Origin: Cichorium intybus
Taxonomy: Eukaryota > Streptophyta > Magnoliopsida > Asterales > Asteraceae
Assembly: GCA_023525715.1 (NCBI GenBank)
Contig: CM042011.1
Location: 61,986,354 to 62,050,353 of the forward strand
DNA length: 64,000 nucleotides
Reading direction: 5' to 3'
The translations under genes were made by a program, and so were the position numbers. Shown one piece after another: positions 47,254 to 61,371 of the stretch; the stretch's first letter is position 1; the number at the start of each line of letters is the position of its first letter. Below the pieces are notes generated by a model. It was not told the DNA's origin. It worked only from the letters and a program-made list of their open reading frames with translations, and searched no databases.

Positions 47254-48173
47254 TTTGGGTCCATAAGAACCCTCCTTCAAACCCTATACACGATTTTTTT
47301 TGTGGGTGACCCTAGTCATGGTTTGACCAATGTTTTTGATTTAATTAATTCATTTATATATATAGATTATATAAACACATATAAACACATAAACACGTGC
47401 AACGGAAGACTAACAAGATCAAATCACATAATATTTATAAACATTGTCTAGGATCATGCAGTTCATATCAGTTATAGCTACTTCAAAACTCAATAAAATC
47501 TCCATTTTAATAACTAAAACGCTTGTAGTCAATTTGTAACAAATATTCCATATTAAAGTTTGAGTTTGAATACAATAAGAACCATATTAGTCATTTAATA
47601 AACATCCTTTATTATTTAGACTAGGAATTTGTATGAGTTCTTAAAATCTCCATTTTAACTCATTTTTACCAAGTTTACAACATTGACATTTAGAGTTTTT
47701 AGAATAAAACACTTTGGGTCCATAAGAACCCTCCTTCAAACCCTATACACGATTTTTTTTTGTGGGTGACCCTAGTCATGGTTTGACCAATGTTTTTGAT
47801 TTAATTAATTCATTTATATATATAGATTATATAAACACATATAAACACATAAACACGTGCAACGGAAGACTAACAAGATCAAATAACATAATATTTATAA
47901 ACATTGTCTAGGATCATGCAGTTCATATCAGTTATAGCTACTTCAAAACTCAATAAAATCTCCATTTTAATAACTAAAACGCTTGTAGTCAATTTGTAAC
48001 AAATATTCCATATTAAAGTTTGAGTTTGAATACAATAAGAACCATATTAGTCATTTAATAAACATCCTTTATTATTTAGACTAGGAATTTGTATGAGTTC
48101 TTAAAATCTCCATTTTAACTCATTTTTACCAAGTTTACAACATTGACATTTAGAGTTTTTAGAATAAAACACT
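47254..48173. repeat. Recent 459-bp tandem duplication
   Basis: 47254-47712 and 47713-48173 are almost identical (an extra T in a T-run and very few other differences). The unit contains AACACGTGCAACGGAAGAC, a phrase like those in the LTRs of minus-strand Copia elements. Its identity is otherwise unknown. Confidence 0.85.
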
Positions 48174-49034
48174 TTTATTACAAAAACCCATCTTAGCATC
48201 TCATGTTAAAAATGTCATTTAAAAAACAACAGACTCCATGATGAATTATGTTTCACTATTTATATAGTCTAGCATTCACAATTCTAATTTCATCTACACA
48301 TACAATAATACCAAAAGAAAATCATCACATACATACAAAGGTGTATGAACCGAGCCATAACTGGTATTTCATGTGAGCCAAAACATGAAACATCAAGTCC
48401 ATTCTTAAGGGACATAAAGGACCAAAATCTTCAAAAATGATGTTGTTGAAGATCCCACTTGCCAAAACATCATATGTATGCAAGAGAATGAGGACTCCAT
48501 GAAGTGTTAAACCTTAACACCAAAACCTTGGGTTTTAATTTTCCCCTCCCAAGGCATAGGGTTGCTATGGCAGCTCTAGGAAAATCGATTCCTCCACATT
48601 GTCTTGAATATGGCCTCCATCTTCATCTCTTCTTACAATTTAATAAATATAAACTATTCTAGTACTAACCTAATACTTAAGATGAACAAAATTGAAGAAA
48701 TGCCTATTTACTATTACAAACCATTTGAATAAATAAATAACGTTACAACCATACTGAAAAATCTGACACAATACACATCACACTGGTCCATGGCTTGTTT
48801 ATGCACATATCACACATAAAATCATAAACAAAAACAACACTTTGTTTTTCTAAGGCAACTTTTATGTAACCAAAATGCGTATAAGCTTGGTCATATAAAA
48901 TCATAAAACTAGCACATGCAAGTTGCCAAAGAAGCCAAGCATGAACTTTTCATAGAAGATGAAAATTTGTTCTTGGCTTCCAAAAACCAAGTTTATATAA
49001 TAAAACTTATTATCTAATAATGTAATATAGCAAT
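48174..49034. other. Spacer, possibly interior of a minus-strand LTR element
   Basis: Noncoding on both strands. It lies on the internal side of the minus-strand primer site at 49035-49047, so it may be the leader or interior of a non-autonomous LTR element. Confidence 0.3.
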
Positions 49035-49047
49035 GGCTCTGATATCA
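49035..49047 (-). other. Primer binding site of a minus-strand LTR element
   Basis: The minus strand reads TGATATCAGAGCC, an initiator-Met type primer site with one change. It is separated by two bases from an LTR-type terminus (+ strand TGTTGGGAA from 49050). Confidence 0.6.
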
Positions 49048-49049
49048 CT

Positions 49050-50578
<1,529 letters not shown>

Positions 50579-51317
50579 TGTTGGGGAATAGGCAAACAAT
50601 AAAAAACTTAAACACTTAAGTTCACATGCAACCTATACGATCTATGTTTTCACTATTGAATATATAACTAAGAACACAAAGGTATAATCGAAATTCATAA
50701 AGGATATTTACATACCTTTGACCTTTGGAAGCAAGCACCACAAGTGTCGTGCCTCGAATGGCTCACATCCAGAACACTAGCAAGCAAGAAACCAGTGAGA
50801 AGAGAGAAACTCTATGAGAGTTGGCGTGAATAATGGGGTTCAGGGGGCTCCCTATTTATAGCCCCGAAATGATAAGTCATAAGGCATATAACTGCCTTAT
50901 TTGAATTCTGATATGATAAGGCATTTATCATATAATTCAATCTGCTTATCATTACCATAAATAGACCTTGTATCCATATGTGGATTTCGAATTTCATAAG
51001 GTTTAAGCCTTGAATTCATCCAACCCAATATGCAAACCCGAATTGTCTATTGCTCAACTATTGAACAATTACAATTCAGCCCCTGCACTTTTAATTAATC
51101 CAATTAATCCTAAAATAATTCCAATTAATTTCTGATTAATTATTAATTAAATATAACTATTTCTAATTAATATATTATCCTCATAATATATTAATATCTC
51201 TCTCTATAAGTCATCTTGTCATCAGCTAGGTTTTGAGGGCAACCCAAAAGGACTGTGCTGCCATCAATTCAAGTATATTCCTAAATTATAGTTATGACTT
51301 AGACACCTAATCCAACA
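50579..51317 (-). repeat. 3' LTR of Copia B
   Basis: 739 bp. The minus strand starts TGTTGGATTAGGTGTCTAAG, a start shared with the LTR of element C. TATAAATAG lies on the minus strand at 50852-50860. A partial copy is at 59239-59859. Confidence 0.8.
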
Positions 51318-52182
51318 GTCTCCCACTTGGATAAGTCTATAACTATAGCTCAATATAGCTTCCAAATTGATCAGCAAATTGTAGCTTCCAAAAGCCGCTG
51401 CCGAACTCTGACCCAGTCAGTTACACGTCCTAAGATAAGTGATCATATGATCCTTCGTTCTACAAGATATCATTCGGACTTGAGACATGGATTAGAATCA
51501 ATCTCAATCCGATAATTTGTTTCCTGATTCCTAATTTGTGATGATATAGGACTTCTAATTGAACACATCAATTTAGTCCTGGATGGGCCTAGCACTATAA
51601 GTCACCACCAAATCACCGAGGGACCCAAAGATATCGCTTTTCCCGTTAGGGCAAAAGGAACGAATAAACTTTGACTCGTATGCTTGTATCCTTTACTCAT
51701 CGAATCGCGTTACAACAATATGTTTTATAACATCGAGTTACCGATGTGTTTACGTATTATCAATGCACAACCGACTTGCAATTTCAACTCATATGTCTCC
51801 GTTTCAAGATCATAAGATATTATCGTCTCAAAATTACTCGTGATAGAATCCATGAAGTAATTCCTTGAGCACGAGTTGGTCCAATACTCAAATCTCCATT
51901 TCTAAGTACTCATGAACATTGAAACAACACTATTGCTATGTCTAACTCCTTATACAGTCTACAATTCAATTCATGACAGTCTTAATTCACTACTTACTTT
52001 CGAAAGTATGATCTACTGTGGAATTTTGAATAATTAAATTACTCGGGAAGTAAAAACATGCAAATGAAACACAATAATGAACAATTGAAAAATAGAAGTA
52101 AACAATACTCATAAATAATTCTCCATTATTTAATCAACAAAAGTCAATTACATTTTCTCGTTACAAGTTTCGAAATACCTAT
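51318..52182 (-). other. 3' noncoding region of Copia B
   Basis: Lies between the pol stop and the LTR on the minus strand. It is alignable with the 3' noncoding part of element C at 58915-59238. It has no gene and is duplicated at 59860-60723. Confidence 0.7.
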
Positions 52183-52830
52183 CTAATTACTAAAACTAAT
52201 ATCATCGCTCAGGTCTATGCTCCTAGCATGCTGATAGTGCTTCACCTTACTCAGACCCTTCGTTAGAGGATCTGCAGGATTATCTCCAAATGATACCCTC
52301 TTTACGATGAGGTGACCTTCTACTCTATGTCTGATGTAATAGTACTTTCTGTCGATATGTTTGTATTTTCCATGATCTCTTGGTTCCTTAGTCAAGGCAA
52401 CCACTCCTTCATTATCGCAGAACAGTTCCATTTGCTCCTGAATGGTCGGGACTACTCCAAGGTCATCGATGAAATTCTTCAGCCAAGCTGCTTCCTTTGA
52501 TGCTTCACTTGCAGCTATGTATTCTGATTCACAAGTTGAATCAGCCACCGTCTCTTGCTTGGAACTTTTCCATGTAACCGCTCCACTGTTTAACAGAAAC
52601 ATCCAGCCCGACTGAGACCGAAAGTTGTCTCTATCTGTCTGGAAGTTGACGTCACTGTATCCACTTACTCTCAACATATTGCTGTCACTAAAGACTAGGA
52701 GCAAGTCTTTCATCCTTCGTAGATACTTGAGTATATTCTTGACTGCTGTCCAATTAGCCTTGCCTGGATTGCCCTGATAGCGACTGACCATGCTCAAGGC
52801 AAAAGACACGTCAGGGCAGGTACATGTCAT
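52183..52830 (-). pseudogene. Copia B RNase H fragment, first copy
   Basis: 215 codons open, read from the insertion site of element C to the natural pol stop (ISFSN). It carries the RNase H motifs SGYSDVNFQTD, CESEYIAASEASKEA and FCDNEGVVALTKEP, and the C-terminal NPADPLTKGL. In the first motif the duplicated copy at 60724-61371 reads SGYSDANFQTD. The upstream part of pol is 9.3 kb away at 62143, so this is a detached fragment and not a gene. Confidence 0.88.
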
Positions 52831-53601
52831 TGTTGGATTAGGTGTCTAAGCCATGACTTATAATTGTATTTATCTTATGAATAAAAGCAAAGTCCATTTG
52901 GGTTGCCCTCATAGATAGAGGATAGATATATAGTTCAGTAGAGAGAATAGTTGATTTATTAATTGTATAATAAATCAATAGAAATTAAGAATATGGTTTA
53001 TTAATATATTTAAGTGTTAATATATTAATTAGAAACTATATTAATTAATTGAGATTTAATCTAGAATTAATTGGATTTAATTTGGAGATTACATTAGTTA
53101 ATTAAAAGGTGCAGGGACTGGTTTGGCATTTATTCAATAGTTGAATAACTGGCCAGGTAAAACCAGGGACCAAAAGTGGCGCCACCCTTGAGGCTTCTTT
53201 AGGGTTTGGCAAAACCCTGATTAGGGTTTTGGTAAGCCTGGTCCAAGTGGTCAAAAGCCTTGTCCAGTTGGAGGCTCCTTAGGGTTTCAGGTGTAACCCT
53301 AGGAGGCTATAAAAGGAACCCCCTGGCACCTCATATTCACGCCATCTCTCTCTCTATGTTACTCTGCTGGACTGATTCTTCCATCACTTGGGTGTGACTT
53401 GCATTTGAGGCAGGATACTTTTGCTGCTGCTTGAAAGGATCATAAGATCAAAGGTTGGTTTTTCTTAATTCATCTTTAGAATTGAATTGTTTCCTTTAGG
53501 TTCTTAGTTCTAATCTTCATAGAAGAAAACATAGATCAATATTAGGGTTGCATGTGAACCATAGGTATTTTTGTGTTCATTGATTACATAGAAACCCTTC
53601 A
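52831..53601 (+). repeat. 5' LTR of Copia C
   Basis: 771 bp, TG...CA, with TATAAAAGG at 53308-53316. It has the same length as the solo LTR at 61372-62142 and about 20 differences from it by eye. Confidence 0.92.
53308..53316 (+). promoter_or_regulatory. TATA box in the Copia C LTR
   Basis: TATAAAAGG, also present at 61849-61857 in the solo LTR. Confidence 0.7.
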
Positions 53602-53602
53602 G

Positions 53603-53614
53603 TGGTATCAGAGC
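53603..53614 (+). other. Primer binding site, initiator-Met tRNA type
   Basis: TGGTATCAGAGC, one base after the LTR end. Confidence 0.9.
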
Positions 53615-54881
53615 TAGCTTGTTTTCTTGTGATTTGATTATGAACTGCTTGCATGATTCTTGGCCTTGGTGTTTTTTGCGAAAAATCACCCTTGGGAGGC
53701 CTTGAAGTCGACGGATTGGCTAGGGTTTCCTAACCCTAGCCGCCATGCCCTATTGGTCCCCCTTGATTGCTTGATTTACTTGCCTTAATTATGTGTTGTT
53801 ATTTTTGGTAACAAGATCAATTAAAATAACTTGAACCCTAATTGTTTGGCTTGTAATTTTCGAGATTCATGGACCGAATACAGATTAATTAATTTGATTA
53901 ATTTGGTAATCTGTAACCTACATTTAATTAGTTTAATTAATTGATTAATTAAAAGGCCAATTAAATCAGTTTAAAGAATTAATTAAAATTTTCAAAAAAT
54001 TGGTAATAATTTGCGAAAATTAAGATAAAATTAATTCTAAAATATTTTAATGAGATTAAAATATATCTTATATATATTTATGATTAGAAGTTAATTTAAT
54101 ATATATAAGAAAATTGGTTAGTCTACCGCTAGTAAGCCTCATTCACAAAACTGTCCTATAAAGAGGGTATAAGGCGACTGACTATAAAATGTTAGTCTAA
54201 TGGGTATCTACTCTTACCCACCGCTCTCCTGGTCAGTCGAGTGTCGTTAGCCGAACGGGTATGATAGAACCGCTAAGCCTCTTAAAAGTATAATGCTGTA
54301 ATTGAAAGTACTAGAACCCTAATACAAATCCTAATCTAGTTACTTTAGGTTAAAAATGTGAATTGGTGCTAATCCATGAAATTGCACATTGCACTTTGTG
54401 GAACGTTGGTGGAGCGTGTGTGGTTTACTGGCACGCCAACTGGGGTCCGCAAAGAGTCGCAATGGGTTTCTTGATTTTGTCATTATTAACGGAGCGTGTG
54501 TGGTTTACCGGCACGTTAATTAGAGATGACAATTGACTTCAAGAGTACCAAGCAATTTGCATGGTTATTCACACCCGGTTTGTGATCCTCGGTATCCCAC
54601 TCACAAACAGCGGGGCATTCCCGAGATTAAAACATGCTATCGAACAGTTCGGTAAATCTCAAAGAAACTAGAAATTCCATTATAATATGATTATGTTTCC
54701 GCGGTGGAATTAGCTGAATCGTCATTCGCCTACCTTGTAAAATTTGCAATATTGATTACGGCATCCCTTTTCGGTATTGTAGATTGTTATTGTAGGATCC
54801 TAGCCTTATATTTGTTCTTGGGTGAATATAAGGATTATTATTATTATTCTATCTAATTAAAACTACCTTCTTCTTGTTCAG
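53615..54881 (+). other. Leader of Copia C, noncoding
   Basis: 1.27 kb, AT-rich. Two copies of a GGAGCGTGTGTGGTTTAC phrase lie at about 54411 and 54490. Packaging and dimerisation signals would be expected here but cannot be recognised by eye. Confidence 0.6.
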
Positions 54882-56117
54882 ATGTCTTCTGACCAATCCG
54901 TTCCCCACTCAAATCCCGGTAGTGTCACCTCGATTCTGTCGTTATGCTCAAAGGTGACGTTGGACGGCACTAACTATAATGACTGGATCCGCAACATCAA
55001 AATGGCTCTAAGGTTTGAACATAAAGAGTATGTTCTAGAAACCGAGCTTGTTGATGTGGACACTGAAACCGCTACTCCCGAAGAAATCGCTGCGTACACT
55101 AAACACTCTGATGATGCAACCAAAGTGGCCTGCATCATGATCGCTACTATGAACCCTGAACTGCAGCGTATCTATGAGGACTATTAGCCTTACGAGATGC
55201 ACAAAGAGCTCGCGGAAAGGTTCCGCAAGCAAGAGCGCATCGAAAGGCGTGAGGTTGTAAAAGCTTTCACTAACAGCAAGCCCAAGGAGGGCGAGTCCAT
55301 CTGTGCACATGTGCAGAGGATGCATGGTTACGTGGAAAGGCTTAGAAAGCTGGAAATGCCGGTTCATGAGGATTTAGCAGTTGACATAGTGCTAAACTCA
55401 TTGCCCAGTTCTTATGACCAGTTCACACTGGCGTATCATTTGAACAACAACCAGGAAAATCTAGCTGAGTTACACCGCATGCTGCGTACGGCTGAGGACG
55501 GGATGAAGGGAAAAGTTGTGCTCCCTGTGAACCCGCCTGTCCTGGCTATTGGCTCCGGAAAGGGAAAGAAACGGAAAGGCCCTCCTAAGCAGAACTGGAG
55601 GGAAAAGACGTATGTCGGGTCATCTAGCGGTGCCCCGAAAGGTAAGTCTTCCGGAATTACACATATTCGGAACCCCAAAGAGGCCGACTGCTTTTACTGC
55701 AAGCAGAAGGGCCATTGGAAGAGGAGCTGCCCAACGTATCTGCAGGATGTCAAGGACGGTAAAGTAAAACCGTCACAGGCAGGTACATATTCTATATCTA
55801 ATAACTCATCTTTATCCCGTTCATGGGTCCTTGATACAGGATGTGGTTTTCATATCTGTTCTGATTTGCAGGGCCTAGAGGAAAGTAGGGAGCTAGAGCA
55901 TGGCAGACTGAACCTGGTCATGGGAAATAGGCGAACGTCACCTGTTACCAAGATCGGTGTTTATGGACTGATGCTGAGTAGCGGAGTTAGATTAGATTTA
56001 AATAATTGTTGCTATGCGCCTGATATGGCGAAGAACATAATTTCATTTCATGCATTGTTCAGACAAGGTTTTTACTATGAGTTTAATAAATCGAATGGTT
56101 CAATTTCGGTTTTCTAA
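54882..56117 (+). pseudogene. gag: Copia C gag-protease, one nonsense codon
   Basis: A single frame with an in-frame TAG at 55185. The UBN2/Copia gag core starts with LDGTNYNDWIRNIKMAL (about residue 27) and continues through AHVQRMHGYVERL. The CCHC zinc knuckle CFYCKQKGHWKRSC is at about 55690-55731, and the aspartic protease active site WVLDTGCGFHIC at about 55826. It would form the particle and cut the polyprotein. The frame closes at 56115 because of a frameshift near 56095-56115, after which pol continues in the next frame. Confidence 0.88.
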
Positions 56118-58914
56118 AAATGATGTTTTTATATTTAATGCTATGCCTTGTGATGGAGTGTATGAATCTATTATGTGTGTTGACAATTATGGTAAAAATG
56201 TTTTAACCATTGATGCTTCAAGCGGTATAGAAAAGGCATGTCTGTGGCATTGTCGCCTTGGCCATATAAACAAGAAACGCATCGCCCAACTCCAAAAGGA
56301 TGGACTGTTGGAATCATTCAACCTCGGGTCGGATGATGTATGCGAATCTTGCTTACTTGGCAAGATGACAAAATCACCATTCAAAGGTTCCTTTGAAAGA
56401 GGTGAAGGTTTGTTGGATATCATACACACAGATGTGTGTGGTCCCTTCAGAACAACCACTAAAGATGGCACGCGGTTCTATGTGACCTTTACCGACGATT
56501 TTAGTAGATATGGATATGTCTACTTAATCAAGAATAAGTCGGATACCTTTGAAAAGTTCAAAGAGTTTAAGAATGAAGCGGAAAATCAATTGGGCAGAAA
56601 GATAAAGATGCTTAGATCCGACAGAGGCGGTGAGTATCTTAGTATCGAGTTTCTCGATTACCTCAAGGAATGTGGAATTGTTTCATAGTTGTCGCCTCCA
56701 AGAACACCTCAGCTGAATGGTGTTGCAGAGAGACGAAACCGAACCCTGTTGGACATGGTTAGTTCCATGATGAGTCGAGCCTCACTTCCAATCCATTTCT
56801 GGGGGTATGCCTTAGAGACTGTCGCCCATATCCTAAATCTTATCCCAACCAAGAAGGTTGCGAAAACACCGCACGCGATGTGGACGGGGAAAGTTCCCTC
56901 GTTGGCACACATCAAAGTCTGGGGCTGTGAAGCATTCGTGAGACGAGATACTTCAGATAAGCTCGCAGAAAGAAGTGAGAGGTGTTACTTCATCGGATAC
57001 CCGAAACAGTTTTTTGGATACTTGTTCTACAGACCGAGCGAGGACGTGGTCTTTGTAGCAAGACGGGGGTTCTTTCGAGAGAGAGAACTCATATCCAAAG
57101 AGGACAGTGGGAGTACGATCGATCTCGAAGAAATTCAGGAGACGCCCGATGAGACAACCTTAGAAGAAACTAGCAACCAACATGAAGAAGAAGTTCCTGT
57201 TGGACCCACCGACATTTCGTTGCCCCTTAGGCGTTCAGGTAGAGTTAGCATGCCGCCCGAGTTCTATGGTTTCCATATTACTTCGGACAGAGACACGTTA
57301 GTCAGTGATCGTATATTGACTAATTTGGATGAGCCAACTAACTACCGTGAAGCAGTGACAGGCCCCGAGTCTGCAAAATGGAAAGAGGCAATGGACAGCG
57401 AGATAAAGTCTATGTATGACAATCAAGTTTGGAACTTGGTTGACAACGTACCGGGTCGAAAGACAGTCGGATGCAAGTGGATCTTCAAAAAGAAGACCGA
57501 CATGGACGGAAAAGTGCATACTTATAAAGCTCGGCTGGTTGCGAAGGGATTCACTCAAACCCCGGGGGTTGACTATGATGAAACCTTCTCACCAGTAGCC
57601 AAGATTAAGTCAATCAGGATAATGCTTGCCATAGCTGCGTTTCATGATTATGAAATCTGGCAGATGGATGTCAAGACCGCTTTCCTTAACGGGAAACTGA
57701 CTGAAGATGTTTATATGAGTCAGCCAGAAGGTTTTGTAGACACTAAGCACCCTGATAAAGTATGTAAGCTTGAAAGATCAATCTACGGGTTGAAGCAAGC
57801 ATCTCGCAGTTGGAATCTTTGCTTCCATGAGAAAGTCAAAGAGTTTGGCTTCTCTAGGAGTAAAGATGAGTCCTGTGTATATGTCAAGGCTAGTGGGAGT
57901 ATAGCTACTTTCCTGGTGCTGTATGTTGATGACATACTGCTCATGGGAAACGACATTCCGACCTTGCAGAATGTTAAGGCTTGGCTCGGGAAGTGTTTCG
58001 CCATGAAAGACCTAGGGGAAGCTGCTTATATTCTCGGGATAAGAATACTTAGAGATAGAAAGAGAAAATTGATAGGTCTAAGCCAGTGTACATATTTGGA
58101 AAAGGTGTTAAAGAGGTTTAACATGGAAAGTTCCAAAAAGGGAGAGTTACCAATCCTAAGTGGTGTTAAATTGAGTAAGACTCAAAGTCCGAGTACCGAT
58201 CAGGAAATAGCTGAAATGAGTCGAGTACCTTATGCTTCGGCAGTTGGATCAATCATGTATGCTATGACATGTACTCGTCCCGACGTATCCTATGCACTGA
58301 GCGTGGTTAGTCGGTTCCAGGGTAATCCTGGAAAAGCACATTGGATTGCAGTCAAGAACATACTCAAGTATCTACGAAGGACAAAGAATATGGTATTAGT
58401 CCTTGGTGGCAGTGATGAGTTAAAAGTGAGTGGATATACAGATGCCAGTTTCCAGACAGATAGGGACAGTGGACGGTCCCAGTCGGGCTGGGTATTTCTT
58501 TTGAACGATGGAGCGGTCACTTGGAAAAGTTCCAAGCAGGAAACGGTGGCTGATTCAACGTGCGAATCAGAGTACATCGCAGCGAGTGAAGCGTCTAAGG
58601 AGGCGGCTTGGCTGAAGAATTTCATCGGGGATCTTGGAGTTGTCCCGAGCATTCAGGAGCCGGTGGAACTTTTTTGCGATAATGAAGGAGCGGTCGCCTT
58701 GGCAAAGGAACCGCGAGACCATGGAAAGTCCAGGCATATCGAAAGAAAGTACCACTACATTCGACATCAAGTAGAAGAAGGGCACTTACTGGTTAAGCGA
58801 GTATCATCCGAGGACAATCCTGCAGATCCTTTGACTAAGGCTCTGAATATGATCAAGCACAATCAGCATGCTCGGAGCATTGGATTGAAGGATGATATTA
58901 GTTTTAGTAATTAG
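56108..58914 (+). pseudogene. pol: Copia C integrase, reverse transcriptase and RNase H, one nonsense codon
   Basis: The gag_pre-integrase zinc module (CLWHCRLGHINKKRI ... CESCLLGKM) is at about 56238-56370. The integrase core (HTDVCGP, FTDDFSRYGYVYLIK, LRSDRGGEY) is at about 56430-56640. A TAG at 56686 interrupts it. The rest is one 741-codon frame. It holds the integrase end (QLNGVAERRNRTLLDM), the RVT_2 reverse transcriptase (WKEAMDSEIKSM, MDVKTAFLNG, catalytic YVDDILL at about 57922) and the Ty1-type RNase H (SGYTDASFQTD, CESEYIAASEA, FCDNEGAVAL). The integrase-before-reverse-transcriptase order defines Copia. Assignment to the Tork or Angela side of the family is a guess. Confidence 0.92.
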
Positions 58915-59238
58915 ATAGATTAGAAACTTGTAACAGTATAAATGTGATTGACTCGGTGATTTTATAATAAAGATTTATAAATGAGTATTGTTACTGCCTT
59001 TGTCAATTGTTTATTTCTGTGTTTCTATATTTTCATGTTTAACTTCCTTAATAATTAGATTATTTAAAACTCCACAGTCGATCATACTGTTAGGAAGTAA
59101 GTATGAACTAAGACTGTCATGAATTGGTTGCAGACTGTCTAAAGAGTTAGACATTGCAGTAAGACTGCTGCAACGTTCATGAGTACTTAGAAATAGAGAT
59201 TTGAGTATTGGATAAACCCGCGCTTAACATATTGCTTC
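58915..59238 (+). other. 3' noncoding region of Copia C up to the rearrangement junction
   Basis: It aligns along its length with the 3' noncoding region of element B, read on the minus strand left of 52183. Homology stops at GCTTCAT (59234-59238 is TTCAT), after which the sequence is that of 50697 onward. Confidence 0.8.
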
Positions 59239-61371
59239 ATAAAGGATATTTACATACCTTTGACCTTTGGAAGCAAGCACCACAAGTGTCGTGCCTCGAA
59301 TGGCTCACACCCAGAACACTAGCAAGCAAGAAACCAGTGAGAAGAGAGAAACTCTATGAGAGTTGGCGTGAATAATGGGGTTCAGGGGGCTCCCTATTTA
59401 TAGCCCCGGAATGATAAGTCATAAGGCATATAAGTGCCTTATTTGAATTCTGATATGATAAGGCGTTTATCATATAATTCAATCTGCTTATCATTACCAT
59501 AAATAGACCTTGTATCCATATGTGGATTTCGAATTTCATAAGGTTTAAGCCTTGAATTCATCCAACCCAATATGCAAACCCGAATTGTCTGTTGCTCAAC
59601 TATTGAACAATTACAATTCAGCCCCTGCACTTTTAATTAATCCAATTAATCCTAAAATAATTCCAATTAATTTCTGATTAATTATTAATTAAATATAACT
59701 ATTTCTAATTAATATATTATCCTCATAATATATTAATATCTCTCTCTATAAGTCATCTTGTCCTCTGCTAGGTTTTGAGGGCAACCCAAAAGGACTGTGC
59801 TGCCATCAATTCAAGTATATTCCTAAATTATAGTTATGGCTTAGACACCTAATCCAACAGTCTTCCACTTGGATAAGTCTATAACTATAGCTCAATATAG
59901 CTTCCAAATTGATCAGCAAATTGTAGCTTCCAAAAGCCGCTGCCGAACTCTGACCCAGTCAGTTACACGTCCTAAGATAAGTGATCATATGATCCTTCGT
60001 TCTACAAGATATCATTCGGACTTGAGACATGGATTAGAATCAATCTCAATCCGATAATTTGTTTCCTGATTCCTAATTTGTGATGATATAGGACTTCTAA
60101 TTGAACACATCAATTTAGTCCTGGATGGGCCTAGCACTATAAGTCACCACCAAATCACCGAGGGACCCAAAGATATCGCTTTTCCCGTTAGGGCAAAAGG
60201 AACGAATAAACTTTGACTCGTATGCTTGTATCCTTTACTCATCAAATCGCGTTACAACAATACGTTTTATAACATCGAGTTACCGATGTGTTTACGTATT
60301 ATCAATGCACAACCGACTTGCAATTTCAACTCATATGTCTCCGTTTCAAGATCATAAGATATTATCGTCTCAAAATTACTCGTGATAGAATCCATGAAGT
60401 AATTCCTTGAGCACGAGTTGGTCCAATACTCAAATCTCCATTTCTAAGTACTCATGAACATTGAAACAACACTATTGCTATGTCTAACTCCTTATACAGT
60501 CTACAATTCAATTCATGACAGTCTTAATTCACTACTTACTTTCGAAAGTATGATCGACTGTGGAATTTTGAATAATTAAATTACTCGGGAAGTAAAACAT
60601 GCAAATGAAACACAATAATGAACAATTGAAAAATAGAAGTAAACAATACTCATAAATAATTCTCCATTATTTAATCACCAAAAGTCAATTACATTTTCTC
60701 GTTACAAGTTTCGAAATACCTATCTAATTACTAAAACTAATATCATCGCTCAGGTCTATGCTCCTAGCATGCTGATAGTGCTTCACCTTACTCAGACCCT
60801 TCGTCAGAGGATCTGCAGGATTATCTCCAAATGATACCCTCTTTACGATGAGGTGACCTTCTACTCTATGTCTGATGTAATAGTACTTTCTGTCGATATG
60901 TTTGTATTTTCCATGATCTCTTGGTTCCTTAGTCAAGGCAACCGCTCCTTCATTATCGCAGAACAGTTCCATTTGCTCCTGAATGGTCGGGACTACTCCA
61001 AGGTCATCGATGAAATTCTTCAGCCAAGCCGCTTCCTTTGATGCTTCACTTGCAGCTATGTATTCTGATTCACAAGTTGAATCAGCCACCGTCTGTTGCT
61101 TAGAACTTTTCCATGTAACCGCTCCACTGTTTAACAGAAACATCCAGCCCGACTGAGACCGAAAGTTGTCTCTATCTGTCTGGAAGTTGGCGTCACTGTA
61201 TCCACTTACTCTCAACGTATTGCTGCCACTAAATACTAGGACCAAGTCTTTCATCCTTCGCAAATACTTGAGTATATTCTTGACTGCTGTCCAATTAGCC
61301 TTGCCTGGATTGCTCTGATAGCGACTGACCATGCTCAAGGCAAAAGACACGTCAGGGCGGGTACATGTCAT
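59239..61371 (-). repeat. Duplicated left part of Copia B
   Basis: Near-identical to 50697-52830 over 2.13 kb. There are a few dozen substitutions and one A fewer in an A-run. It includes part of the B LTR (to 59859), the 3' noncoding region and the RNase H fragment. The duplicated block extends on through the adjacent C LTR. Confidence 0.92.
60724..61371 (-). pseudogene. Copia B RNase H fragment, duplicated copy
   Basis: 215 codons open, with the same domain content and end as 52183-52830 and a small number of residue differences. It keeps SGYSDANFQTD. Its natural upstream neighbour in pol lies directly across the solo LTR, at 62143-62690. Confidence 0.88.

Larger units (their letters stand above)
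52831..59238 (+). mobile_element. Copia element C, plus strand, 3' LTR missing at this copy
   Basis: The 5' LTR is 52831-53601, primer site 53603-53614, leader to 54881, gag-protease 54882-56117, integrase-reverse transcriptase-RNase H to 58914, then 3' noncoding sequence. At 59238 the element switches abruptly to the left part of element B instead of reaching its own purine tract and 3' LTR. The target duplication GTCAT (52826-52830) has its partner at 62143-62147, next to a solo LTR of the same family. Only three coding lesions were seen, so the element is young. Confidence 0.9.

Noticed and set aside
50812..50997. 61-codon minus-strand frame, recurring at 59354-59539
   Set aside because: Part of the Copia B LTR and its duplicate. 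No protein family features.
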